Assembly: GCA_945903265.1 (NCBI GenBank)
Contig: CAMDNQ010000003.1
Coordinates: 1 to 64,000 of the forward strand
DNA length: 64,000 nt
Direction: 5' to 3'
From: Candidatus Sulfopaludibacter sp. SbA3
Lineage (GTDB): Bacteria; Acidobacteriota; Vicinamibacteria; Vicinamibacterales; UBA2999
Positions 32,027 through 40,251 of this stretch are shown here, in pieces; position 1 is the stretch's first letter, and each line of letters opens with the position of its first letter. The notes beneath the pieces are model-generated. The model did not search any database. It saw only the letters and a list, made by a program, of their open reading frames with translations, and had not been told where the DNA came from. The position numbers and the translations under genes are program-made.

Positions 32027-35000
32027 CTATCTCTCTCCTCCTGCGTAACGCAGATACATGGTGGGCACGACAATCATGTTCAACAACGTCGACGTCGTCA
32101 GTCCGCACAGGATGACGATCGCCATGGGGGTCTGAATCTCGCTTCCGGACTGGCCGCCGCCGAGCGCCAGCGGAATCAACGCCAGGCCAGCGGCCATGGC
32201 GGTCATGAGAATCGGGATCAACCGCTCGTGCGCGCCGCGTTCGACCGCTTCACGGAAGTCGGTCACTCCCTCCTGCTCCATGAGATGGCGGATGTGCGTG
32301 ACGAGCATGATGCCGTTCCGCGTGGCGATGCCGAACAGCGTAATGAAGCCGATCATCGACGCCACGCTGAGGACGCCGCCCGCGAGGAACACGCCCGCCA
32401 CCCCGCCAATCAACGCCAGCGGGAGATTGAGCATCACGAGCAACGCGTCGCGCGCGCGCCCGAACGCGGTCACGAGAATCATGAAGAGCCCGGCGATGGC
32501 GGCGATGCCGAGGATCAGTAGCCGCTGGCTGGCGCTCTGCTGGCTCTCGAACTGGCCGCCGTATTCGACGCGATAGCCCTCCGGTAGCGTCACCTGCTCC
32601 GAGACGGCGGTGCGGATGTCGTCGATCACGCTGCCCAGGTCGCGGCCAGCCACATTGCACGAGACCACGATCCGGCGCTGGACGTTCTCGCGCAGGATCA
32701 TGTTCGCGCCCACTTCGCGCCGGACGTCCGCCAGCATGCGGATGGGCACCGACTCCCCGGACGGCGTGTGCACGGGAAGATCGGCGATCCGCTCGAAGTC
32801 GACGGATGCGACCGGATCGAGCTTCACCACGAGATCGAAGGCGGTGGCGCGGTCGAACACGCGCCCGACGGTCGTGCCGGCGAAGCTCGTTTCGATCGCC
32901 TCCGCGACGTCCCGGACCTGCAGTCCGTGGCGGGCGATGGCCTGCCGGTTCAGCACGAACCGCACAAACGGAATGTCGGTCAGCGGTTCGAGAGACAGAT
33001 CGGCGACTCCATCGACGCCAGCCATCGCGTCGCGGACCGCCGCACCGAGGCGCCGCAACGTCGGCAGATCCTCGCCGACAATTTTCACGGCGATATTCGC
33101 GCGCGTGCCCGACAGCATGTGGTCGATGCGGTGGGAAATCGGCTGCCCGATGGCGACGTTGGTTCCCGGCAGGCCGCCGAAGCCGCGACGCAGCTCCGCG
33201 AGCAGTTCCTCACGCGGCCGCTCGCCCTCGCGAAGGCCCACGTCGATCTCCGCCGCCTCGACCCCCTGCACATGCTCGTCGAATTCCGCGCGGCCCGTGC
33301 GGCGCGCCGTCGCGACGACCTCCGGCTGCTCGAGCAGGATCCGCTCGACGCGTCGCCCGATCTCGTCGGACTTGTCGAGCGACGTGCCCGGCATCGTGTT
33401 GACGCTGATCGTCAGGCTACCCTCGTGGAACTCCGGCAGGAACGCCGAGCCGAACTGGGAGGTCGCCGCCACGGCTCCCACGAGCAGCACCGCCGACACC
33501 GCCATCACCAGCCGCGGCCGATCGAGCGCGCGCGGCAGATCTTTCGCGAACCTCGACTTCAGCGTCCGCGCCAGCCACCCCTCGTGCCCCGCCGTGACCG
33601 CAGACGACCTCGGGAGGAATGCAAAACAGAGCGCCGGCGTCACGACGATCGCGACCGCGAGCGATGCCAGCAGCGCCACGATGTAGGCAAACGCCAGCGG
33701 CGTCATCAGCCGTCCTTCGACACCGGTTAACCCGAAGATCGGCAGGAAGACCAGAACGATGATGAGGGTGGCGAAGACGATTGACTGCCGGATCTCGAGC
33801 GTGGCATCACGGACCACGAGCGCCACCGGAAGCCGGTCTCCCTCTGGCCGCACCGCGTTCTCCCGGAGGCGCCGGACCACGTTCTCGACGTCGATGATGG
33901 CGTCGTCCACGAGCGCCCCGATGGCGATGGCGAGGCCCCCGAGCGTCATGGTGTTGATGGAGGCATCGAACCCGCGAAGAACCAACACCGCCGCCGCCAG
34001 CGACAACGGCATGGCCGTGAGCGTGATCGCGGCCGCCCGGAGGTTGGCGAGAAACAGAATCACGACAATGACGACGAGGACGCCGCCCTCGAGCAGCGCC
34101 GTGACGACGTTGTCCACGGCGACCTGAATGAAATCCGCCTGCCGGAAGATGCGGCGATCGATCGTGATGCCCTGCGGCAGCTGCGCCTGAATCGCGTCGA
34201 GCTCGGCGTCGAGGCGCTCGGTCACGTCGATCGTGTTGGCGCCCGGCTGCTTCTGGACGCCGACAATCACGGCCGGCGCGCCGTTGCGCGACCCCTCGCC
34301 GCGCTTCAGCCCCGCGCCCTCGCGCACCTCGGCCACATCGCGAATGAGCACCGACCGCTCGCCCCGCATGGCCACCAGGCTCTCGCCGATCTCCTCCGCC
34401 GTCCCCACCCGCCCGATGGCCTGCAGCACGTATTCCTGCGGCCCCTCCACGAAGATGCCGGCCGACGCGTTCTCGCTCGCCCCGCGCGCCGCCTCGAGCA
34501 GCTCAGTCAGTGACACGTTGTTGGCGCGCAGCGCCTCCGGATGGGCGATGACCTGGAACTGCCGCTCGGCGCCGCCGATCGGCGTCACCTGCGAGACGCC
34601 GGGCACGGCGAGCAGCCGCCGGCGCACCGTGGTGTCAGCCAGGGTACGAAGCGTCAGCGGGTCGACGCTCTCCGATGACAAGGCGAAGAACAGGATCTCG
34701 CCCATGATCGAGGAGATCGGCGCGAGGATGGGCGGCTCGACCTGGGGCGGGAGCGTCGCGGCGATCGTGCCGAGCCGTTCGGCGACGAGCTGCCGCGCGA
34801 TGTAGATGTCGGTGCCCCAGTCAAACTCGGCCCAGATCACGCCGATGCCGACCGCGGTGGCGGATCGGACGCGGCGGACGCCCGACGCGCCGTTGATGGC
34901 GCTCTCGATCGGGAACGTCACCAGCGATTCCATCTCCTCGGGCGCCATGCCGTGCCCCTCGGCGAGGATGGTGACGGTTGGCGCCGTCAGGTCCGGGAAG

Positions 35001-35110
35001 ACGTCGATCGGCATGTCGCGCGCCGTCCAGACTCCTGCCGCGAGCAGGAGCGCCGACATCGCAATGACGATCCAGTGGTGGTCGATCGACCACGTAATGA
35101 GCTTCTTCAT
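32027..35110 (-). CDS. Heavy-metal efflux RND pump (CzcA/CusA family)
   Basis: 1027 residues, inner-membrane proton-driven transporter of the tripartite efflux system. N-terminal MKKLITWSIDHHWIVIAM is the first helix. The porter domain has DVFPDLTAPTVTI and the helix-4 relay reads LVDDAIIDVENVVRRL, as in HME-RND pumps (Asp-Asp...Glu). The second half repeats the architecture, with GSAFLPEFHEGSLTISV and helices GGVAGVFLAGG and FGIATRNGIMLVTH. The start at 35110 is the conserved helix Met; the longer upstream frame overlaps the adaptor. Whether it carries Cu/Ag or Co/Zn/Cd cannot be told, though YcnI next door favours copper. Confidence 0.93.
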   Translation of the reverse strand: MKKLITWSIDHHWIVIAMSALLLAAGVWTARDMPIDVFPDLTAPTVTILAEGHGMAPEEMESLVTFPIESAINGASGVRRVRSATAVGIGVIWAEFDWGTDIYIARQLVAERLGTIAATLPPQVEPPILAPISSIMGEILFFALSSESVDPLTLRTLADTTVRRRLLAVPGVSQVTPIGGAERQFQVIAHPEALRANNVSLTELLEAARGASENASAGIFVEGPQEYVLQAIGRVGTAEEIGESLVAMRGERSVLIRDVAEVREGAGLKRGEGSRNGAPAVIVGVQKQPGANTIDVTERLDAELDAIQAQLPQGITIDRRIFRQADFIQVAVDNVVTALLEGGVLVVIVVILFLANLRAAAITLTAMPLSLAAAVLVLRGFDASINTMTLGGLAIAIGALVDDAIIDVENVVRRLRENAVRPEGDRLPVALVVRDATLEIRQSIVFATLIIVLVFLPIFGLTGVEGRLMTPLAFAYIVALLASLAVAIVVTPALCFAFLPRSSAVTAGHEGWLARTLKSRFAKDLPRALDRPRLVMAVSAVLLVGAVAATSQFGSAFLPEFHEGSLTISVNTMPGTSLDKSDEIGRRVERILLEQPEVVATARRTGRAEFDEHVQGVEAAEIDVGLREGERPREELLAELRRGFGGLPGTNVAIGQPISHRIDHMLSGTRANIAVKIVGEDLPTLRRLGAAVRDAMAGVDGVADLSLEPLTDIPFVRFVLNRQAIARHGLQVRDVAEAIETSFAGTTVGRVFDRATAFDLVVKLDPVASVDFERIADLPVHTPSGESVPIRMLADVRREVGANMILRENVQRRIVVSCNVAGRDLGSVIDDIRTAVSEQVTLPEGYRVEYGGQFESQQSASQRLLILGIAAIAGLFMILVTAFGRARDALLVMLNLPLALIGGVAGVFLAGGVLSVASMIGFITLFGIATRNGIMLVTHIRHLMEQEGVTDFREAVERGAHERLIPILMTAMAAGLALIPLALGGGQSGSEIQTPMAIVILCGLTTSTLLNMIVVPTMYLRYAGGER

Positions 35111-35111
35111 G

Positions 35112-36686
35112 TCAGTGCACGTGCCCTTCGGCGGGCAGGCCGCCCGCCGCCGAGGCCAGCTGCACGTCGTACGCACCGAGCGTGACCACCCGTTCGCCTG
35201 GCTTCAGTCCGCTGCGGATGCCCACGAGATCGCCGTCACGCGTGGCGATCTCGATGAAGCGGCGCGCGAAGCTCTCGCCGCCCAGCTGCACGAAGACGTA
35301 CGGACGGCCGGCCTCGGTCAGCACCGCTTCCTTCGGCACCGCCGGAAGCTTCTGGCGCATCGACAGATACAGGATTGCCGTTCCGGTCTGGCCAATCAGG
35401 AGCTGCCCTGTGCGGTTGTCGACGTCAAACTGCACCGGGAGTGCGCGGGTTGCCGGGTCGATGATCCCGGCATCGTGCATGTCGTCGGCCTGGAGGATCA
35501 GCGGGTCTGGACGGCCCGGAATCTCTAGGGCAATGTCACGGATGTCGTCGCCCAGCGGCGTCTCCGATGCCGGAACGAGCGCCCGCAGCTCGACGCGATC
35601 GGTGCGCACGATCTTGAACAGCGGCGCTCCCTCGTCGTAGGTAGCGCCAATCGCCGCCGTGACTTCGGCGACGCGTCCCGCGATGGGCGCGCGAAGGACG
35701 AAGGAGTTGCCAGCGGCGGCGCCGCCGCCGGTCCGCAGCGTCTCGTCGCGCTGATCCAGCCCGGCGCGTGCCGCGGCGAGCCGCGCGTCGGCGATTGTCA
35801 CGGCACGCTGCGCCTCCTCGACCCGGCGAGCCGGCACCGCGCGCTCAGCCAGCAGCCGTTCTGCCCGGGCGAGATCCGCCCTGGCAGCCTCGAGAGAGGC
35901 CTCGGCCTCGGCCACTTGCGAGACGAGCGTCGCGCGATTGGCGGTGCCTTCGGCAAGGCGCGGCTGGATGCGCCCGAGCTCCTGGCCTGGCTGCACGCGT
36001 GTCCCGAGCCGGAGGAGCGAGGTCGCCACGAACCGGCCGGCGGCCGGCGACGAGACCACCGCTTCGCCGCCTATCACCGGCTCGACGACGGCAGGCACGC
36101 GGATCCCGCGACGCAGCTCTGCCTCCCGCACCGGCACGACGTTGAAGCCATTGGTCCACTGGGGCTCTTTCAAGTACGTGATGGCGGACGCATCGCCGGC
36201 CGGCCGTGCCTCGGCGTCCGCAACCGCCGCCTCGAGGTCGGCGAATACCGTCTCCATCCCGAGGTCGTGGCGATCGGTGACGTCTGGCGACTCGACGATG
36301 AGCGCCCAGCGGTAGCGGCCCGCGGGCGGCATGGCCCCCTCCACACGGTAGACCCCCGGACGGGAGGGCCCCTGGCCCTGCACGAGGATCGGCGACCCGC
36401 CGGACTCCGGCGTGAACTCCAGGTTCGCGCGCCCGCTGTTCATCGCCGAGAAGTCGCGCAGGTCCGTCAGATGCACGGCAAAGAGCGCGGTTTCACCCGC
36501 GACGAGCGGCGGATACTCCATGAAGAGCTCGGTGTTACCGGTGTAGGCCGTGATGTCGAGCGTCGGCAGCTCGGCTTCCGGGACCGGAACTCCGCCACGG
36601 CCGCACGAGGCCGTGACCACGAATCCGACAATCACCAATCCGGCAATTCCAATCGTCAATCGCCGATCCTCAATCTTCAATCTCAT
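35112..36686 (-). CDS. RND efflux periplasmic adaptor (CzcB/CusB-like lipoprotein)
   Basis: 524 residues. The signal ends VVTASC with a lipobox-like Cys. An extra Ig-like domain (about 45-165, with GVYRVEGAMPPAGRYRWAL) precedes the usual adaptor: barrel-sandwich hybrid (VVEPVIGGEAVVSSPAAGRF), a coiled coil (EAEASLEAARADLARAERL and onward), VLRAPIAGRVAEV, a beta barrel and membrane-proximal domain. ATG 36686 shares ATGA with the TolC stop, so the genes are coupled. The longer GTG start at 36698 is less likely. The pump gene begins one base after this stop. Confidence 0.9.
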   Translation of the reverse strand: MRLKIEDRRLTIGIAGLVIVGFVVTASCGRGGVPVPEAELPTLDITAYTGNTELFMEYPPLVAGETALFAVHLTDLRDFSAMNSGRANLEFTPESGGSPILVQGQGPSRPGVYRVEGAMPPAGRYRWALIVESPDVTDRHDLGMETVFADLEAAVADAEARPAGDASAITYLKEPQWTNGFNVVPVREAELRRGIRVPAVVEPVIGGEAVVSSPAAGRFVATSLLRLGTRVQPGQELGRIQPRLAEGTANRATLVSQVAEAEASLEAARADLARAERLLAERAVPARRVEEAQRAVTIADARLAAARAGLDQRDETLRTGGGAAAGNSFVLRAPIAGRVAEVTAAIGATYDEGAPLFKIVRTDRVELRALVPASETPLGDDIRDIALEIPGRPDPLILQADDMHDAGIIDPATRALPVQFDVDNRTGQLLIGQTGTAILYLSMRQKLPAVPKEAVLTEAGRPYVFVQLGGESFARRFIEIATRDGDLVGIRSGLKPGERVVTLGAYDVQLASAAGGLPAEGHVH

Positions 36687-37900
36687 TGGATGTCCCACCC
36701 GCTCACGTATTCCAGCTCGATTTCCGCTTCCCTGACCGCGGCGTCAAGCGCCGCCTGGCGGACGCGCGCGGCCGACGCGGTCCGGTACGCGTCGAGCAGT
36801 TCCAGAATGCCCTGCTCGCCCGCCTCGTAACTGACCTGCGCGATCCGCTCGATGTCCTGGGCGTTCCCCCCGACAGCCGCCCGGTACTGGTCCGCCACGC
36901 CGCGGCGCTCGATGACGGCAGCGCGCCAGGCAGACACCTGCGCGCGGACGACCAGCCGCAGCGCATCGGTCTCGGCGCGCACCTGCTGCGCACGCGCCAC
37001 GGCGACGGCGCGCTCCGGGTGCCCGCGATCAAAGAGCGGTATGACGACATGGACGCTGACGACGCTGCCGACGTCACCCGTTCCGGCGGTAGACGACTTG
37101 GTCCCCGCCACGATCTCCGGCTCAGGCATCCCTCGGCGCCCGGCCGCCCGCTCGGAAAACGCGGCGGCGTCGAGCTCGCGCTGGAGGGCGACAAATGCGG
37201 GACGCTTCTCCGCGCTCGCCATCAGCTCGGCTACCGGCGGCACGGCGCCCCTCGGCCAGGTGCCGACGGCTGCCTCGATCCTCTCCTCCGGTATGGCGGC
37301 AAAGAACGTCACGAGGATCCCTTGCGCGCGGGCCCGCTCGGCCGCCGCGGCGGCGCGGTCGGCATCCATGTCGATGACTTCGCGATCCGCGCGCAGGCGA
37401 TCGAAACCGGCCGACTCGCCGGCCGCCTCCCGCTTCCCGAGGATTCCGGCCAGCTCGCGGAGCCGGTCGCGCCCGCGCGCGAGCTCGGCTTCCCGCGTCT
37501 GGGCCACCCAGAGGTTCGTGTAGGCGAGCCGCAGGTCGGCGCGCAGGCGGCTCACCTGATCGTCCACCCGGCTCACGCTCGCATCCACACGCGCCCCCGC
37601 CGCGTCGATCTCGAATCCACGGCGCCCGGACATCGGCAGGATCTGCCCCACCATGAACATGTTTTCCGCGATGCCGGCCACCGACTCGCGGCTGAACGTC
37701 ACGCGCGGATTGGGCCAGCGCGCGGCCGAGAGCACGTCGGCACGGGCGACGTCCACCGACGCGCGAAGCGCCAGCACGCGGGGGCTCTCGCTCGACAGCC
37801 GCGACAGCGCCTGCGCTTCGGTTAGCGTCAACGTTTGAGCGCCCGCAACGGCCGGCAGACATGCCAGGCCAATCGCGGCGCGTAGCACCAGAACGCGCAT
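36683..37900 (-). CDS. TolC-family outer-membrane efflux protein (CzcC/CusC-like)
   Basis: 405 residues; the trimeric outer-membrane duct of the efflux system. Signal peptide (MRVLVLRAAIGLACLPAVAGAQ), then two long helical repeats typical of the family: LTEAQALSRLSSESPRVLALR, and later ISYEAGEQGILELLDAYRTAS, the classical Y-x-x-G-x-x-x-L-L-D motif. It is the first of the three efflux genes and is followed by overlap-coupled adaptor and pump. The 100-bp gap to the His-rich gene upstream holds a 30-bp palindrome that may end or separate transcripts. Confidence 0.88.
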   Translation of the reverse strand: MRVLVLRAAIGLACLPAVAGAQTLTLTEAQALSRLSSESPRVLALRASVDVARADVLSAARWPNPRVTFSRESVAGIAENMFMVGQILPMSGRRGFEIDAAGARVDASVSRVDDQVSRLRADLRLAYTNLWVAQTREAELARGRDRLRELAGILGKREAAGESAGFDRLRADREVIDMDADRAAAAAERARAQGILVTFFAAIPEERIEAAVGTWPRGAVPPVAELMASAEKRPAFVALQRELDAAAFSERAAGRRGMPEPEIVAGTKSSTAGTGDVGSVVSVHVVIPLFDRGHPERAVAVARAQQVRAETDALRLVVRAQVSAWRAAVIERRGVADQYRAAVGGNAQDIERIAQVSYEAGEQGILELLDAYRTASAARVRQAALDAAVREAEIELEYVSGWDIQ

Positions 37901-37920
37901 AACACCTCGATGCGCACGTC

Positions 37921-37963
37921 GTAGGGCGCAGGCTTAAGCCTGCGCGCTACATGCGCTCTACAA
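37921..37963. repeat. REP-like palindromic element, copy 1
   Basis: 37921-37950 is a 30-bp near-perfect palindrome (arms GTAGGGCGCAGGCTT and AAGCCTGCGCGCTAC, one mismatch). It is followed by GCGCTCTACAACTT, whose reverse complement GTTGTAGAGCGC also occurs in the element at 42618-42666. It lies between the TolC and His-rich genes. Confidence 0.75.
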
Positions 37964-38000
37964 CTTGGGAAAACGGACGGACGGCTAGCGAGCCGTCAGA

Positions 38001-38438
38001 TCAGGACGGGAAAACGGGCGGGGCGCGGGGGGCAGACGACGCCCGAGAAGGCGGACCGTGACTTCGCACAACCTGCGGCGGCCGGCGCATGAGCGACTCA
38101 CTGGGTGGCGCCACAAGAAAGAACGTCGGCGCGACCGCCGGCTCGATGCGGGCATCGGCGTGCGTTGCCACGAACAGCGCGAGCGCAACGATGCGTTCGG
38201 GAGCTTCCTCCTCGTGCACCGCTGTGTGCACCGCTGAGTGCACTGCTGCGTACGCCGCTGTGCCGCCCATGTCCTCGTGGTGGTGGCCGGCCGCATGGCC
38301 TCCCATGTGGGCATGCACCTGCGCGGCATCGTGATGATCGTCGTGATGATTGTCGAGGTGGGCGTGAACGAGCGGCGCCGTCAGCGCACCTGCCTGCAGT
38401 GCGACCGCGAGCCCGATGGCGAGAAGGCGCCGACCCAC
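38001..38438 (-). CDS. His-rich exported protein, probable metal binding
   Basis: 145 residues. A signal peptide (MGRRLLAIGLAVALQAGALTAPLVHA) is followed by a very His-rich segment: HAHLDNHHDDHHDAAQVHAH and HMGGHAAGHHHEDMGG, then VHSAVHTAVHEEE and a Pro/Ser-rich tail. The spacing resembles periplasmic metal-buffering or signalling proteins near Ni/Co/Zn/Cu systems; there is no recognisable enzyme domain. It sits between the GOLD-like gene and the RND efflux genes in the same leftward cluster, which supports metal handling. Downstream DNA repeats a GTGCACCGCTG unit that encodes the VHSAVHTAVH stretch. Confidence 0.75.
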   Translation of the reverse strand: MGRRLLAIGLAVALQAGALTAPLVHAHLDNHHDDHHDAAQVHAHMGGHAAGHHHEDMGGTAAYAAVHSAVHTAVHEEEAPERIVALALFVATHADARIEPAVAPTFFLVAPPSESLMRRPPQVVRSHGPPSRASSAPRAPPVFPS

Positions 38439-38447
38439 GGCGTGATT

Positions 38448-39044
38448 CTACTGGAAGGGCTTGTTGTTTACCGACCCGTCGGGACGGAACTCGTGTGAAA
38501 GGTTGTAAAACCCCGAGCTGGTCAGCGTGACCGTAACCGGTTCCGTGCCGGTGTTCTGCCAGTACCAGCCATGGATCCCCGAGAACGGGGCCGTCAGCGT
38601 GCCTGACGCGGCGGTGCCCTGGCTCTTTTCGTAGGTCTGGGCGTAGCCGGCGGGCCCACCGTCGGGCTCTGCGTGGAACTCGAAGTTCACCGTGGTGCCA
38701 GCCGCCCATGAGTACAGCAGGGATTCGCCCTTCTCGAGCCGGTACTTGTATTCAATCCATCCGTCGCCCGGCGGAAGCGTGAACTCCACCGTTTCGCTGT
38801 TGTACGGGCGCTGCTGCGGCACGACGATCGTCGCCTGCCCGCCTCCGGTTGCCCCCGCCTGCTCCAGCGCCTCGACCTGCTGTCCGGTCACACCCAGGTC
38901 CATCAAGCCCACGCGCGCGCCAATCCCAAGCGGATCCACGGCGAATTCGGCCGGCATGATGAACGCGACGAGGACAAGGCCGGCGACCAGAATCGCCGCG
39001 CCGGCAGCCAGAGCCAGCCGTGGTTTCGCCAGAGCTTCTGCCAT
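38448..39044 (-). CDS. GOLD-like anchored exported protein, family member 2
   Basis: 198 residues with the same plan as the protein at 30958-31569: transmembrane anchor (about 10-30), MPAEFAVDPLGIGARVG, then IEYKYRLEKGESLLYSWAAG, FEFHAEPDGGPAGYAQTYEK and TAPFSGIHGWYWQNTGTEPV, ending in SSGFYNLSHEFRPDG. Located between HupE/UreJ and the His-rich protein. The conserved His, Tyr and acidic residues of the last domain could bind a metal or ligand (inference). The two anchored copies are much more alike to each other in their N-terminal third than to the soluble copies. Confidence 0.75.
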   Translation of the reverse strand: MAEALAKPRLALAAGAAILVAGLVLVAFIMPAEFAVDPLGIGARVGLMDLGVTGQQVEALEQAGATGGGQATIVVPQQRPYNSETVEFTLPPGDGWIEYKYRLEKGESLLYSWAAGTTVNFEFHAEPDGGPAGYAQTYEKSQGTAASGTLTAPFSGIHGWYWQNTGTEPVTVTLTSSGFYNLSHEFRPDGSVNNKPFQ

Positions 39045-39048
39045 CTCC

Positions 39049-39759
39049 CTACAAGACCGGCAAGAAGTACCCGGTGAGCTGATACCCGATCAGCAGAAAT
39101 CCACACGCCATCACAACCGCGTTCGCGGTGAATGCCTGCCGCATGAACGAAGGATGCATCCGCCAGTACGTGATGCCGATGAGGATCGCGCCGAGCGCCA
39201 GGAACTGGCCAATCTCGACGCCGACGTTGAAGCTGACGATGTTCACGACGAGACCGTTGGGCGACAAGGTGAACTCCTGGAGCTTCGTCGCCAGACCGAA
39301 GCCGTGGAAGAAGCCGAAGATCAGGACCGCGATGCGCGTATTCGGCTGCCAGCCGAACACTTTCCTGAAGCCGTCCATGTTCTCGAACGCCTTGTAGACC
39401 ACCGAGAAGCCGATGATCGCGTCGATGATGTACGGGTTCGCGTGAATGCCGCCGAGGACGCCGAGCAACAGCGTGACGCTGTGGCCGATCGTAAACAGGC
39501 TGACGTACAGCAGCACGTCCTTCGGCTTGTAGAGGAAGAAGATGACGCCGACCAGGAACAGCAGGTGGTCGTAACCAGTCACCATGTGCTTGGCGCCGAG
39601 ATAGAGCAGCGGCCCGATGGCCTGACCGTCCAGCCCCTGCAGAAACACCGCATCCTTGCCTGATACGCCATGGGCCTCAGCGCCGCCAGCCGACCCGAGC
39701 ACGAGCAGCACGGCCGCGGCCGCCCACGCAAGGACGTTACTGACGCTGATACTGCGCAT
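39049..39759 (-). CDS. HupE/UreJ-family membrane protein
   Basis: 236 residues with a signal/first helix, then LLYLGAKHMVTGYDHLLFLVGVIFFL and FTIGHSVTLLL, the HupE/UreJ motifs with conserved His-Asp-His that bind Ni or another transition metal. Later HGFGLATKLQEF and FNVGVEIGQFLALGAILIG are also family landmarks. Members act as secondary Ni/Co permeases, and large C-terminal HupE domains occur beside many metal genes. I chose ATG 39759, which overlaps the preceding cytochrome-like gene by 23 bp. With an efflux pump and cytochrome nearby, uptake and export may be balanced in one operon. Confidence 0.85.
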   Translation of the reverse strand: MRSISVSNVLAWAAAAVLLVLGSAGGAEAHGVSGKDAVFLQGLDGQAIGPLLYLGAKHMVTGYDHLLFLVGVIFFLYKPKDVLLYVSLFTIGHSVTLLLGVLGGIHANPYIIDAIIGFSVVYKAFENMDGFRKVFGWQPNTRIAVLIFGFFHGFGLATKLQEFTLSPNGLVVNIVSFNVGVEIGQFLALGAILIGITYWRMHPSFMRQAFTANAVVMACGFLLIGYQLTGYFLPVL

Positions 39760-40222
39760 GGCACATGTCACAGGTCTCATTGAGTGGCCCCCCCGTCTCG
39801 AGAACGGCATCCTTGTCCTTCGCCTGCGCGGCCTTGAGGACCGCCTGCCCGCGCTCCATCATCGCCTTCGTCATCGTGACCCACTCGCCGGTGTCGAGCG
39901 CGCGATCGCCGATGAGGAGCAGGTTGCCGGATTCGATGACGGCGATCGCGGCGTTGGCGACGTTCGCCCACTCCTCGTCATTCTTCGGCTCGATCTCCGT
40001 GACGCCATCGGCGTTGATGATCGTGCCGACGGCGTTATAGACGATCGACGCGTTGGGGCCGGTGATCCCGTTCATGATCTGCGCGACGCTCGCGATCGGT
40101 TCGATCGCGGGCGCCTCGACTGCCGGCGCATCGCGTGCCGTCCGGGCCGCCGCAATCACGAATCCGATCCCGCTGATGAACAGCGCGACGCTGACCGCGA
40201 ACAACCAGTAAATGATTCGCAT
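39737..40222 (-). CDS. Membrane-anchored cytochrome c'-like protein with one CxxCH
   Basis: 161 residues. An N-terminal helix (MRIIYWLFAVSVALFISGIG) anchors or exports it. The rest is helical, with ASVAQIMNGITGPNASIVYNAV, EEWANVANAAIAVIESGNLL, and a C-terminal heme c site CDMCH. The four-helix pattern with a C-terminal CxxCH is cytochrome c'-like, but the usual length and helix spacing are not exact. It resembles the lipoprotein at 50998-51579 in layout. Start ATG 40222 chosen for the helix; ATG 40240 is the alternative. It heads the leftward metal cluster, divergent from the CoA transferase. Confidence 0.7.
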   Translation of the reverse strand: MRIIYWLFAVSVALFISGIGFVIAAARTARDAPAVEAPAIEPIASVAQIMNGITGPNASIVYNAVGTIINADGVTEIEPKNDEEWANVANAAIAVIESGNLLLIGDRALDTGEWVTMTKAMMERGQAVLKAAQAKDKDAVLETGGPLNETCDMCHAQYQRQ

Positions 40223-40238
40223 GGGAGAATGAGCGGTC

Positions 40239-40244
40239 ATTATA
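40239..40244 (-). promoter_or_regulatory. -10 box of the metal-efflux cluster
   Basis: Consensus TATAAT on the minus strand in the short divergent gap before the cytochrome-like gene. Transcription would begin near 40232, about 10 bases before ATG 40222. No good -35 box is seen at 17 bp, so an activator is likely. Confidence 0.45.
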
Positions 40245-40251
40245 GAAGACA

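Noticed and set aside
38160-38330. GTGCACCGCTG repeats as a CRISPR-like or regulatory repeat
   Set aside because: They encode the VHSAVHTAVH stretch of a His-rich protein in frame and lack spacers.
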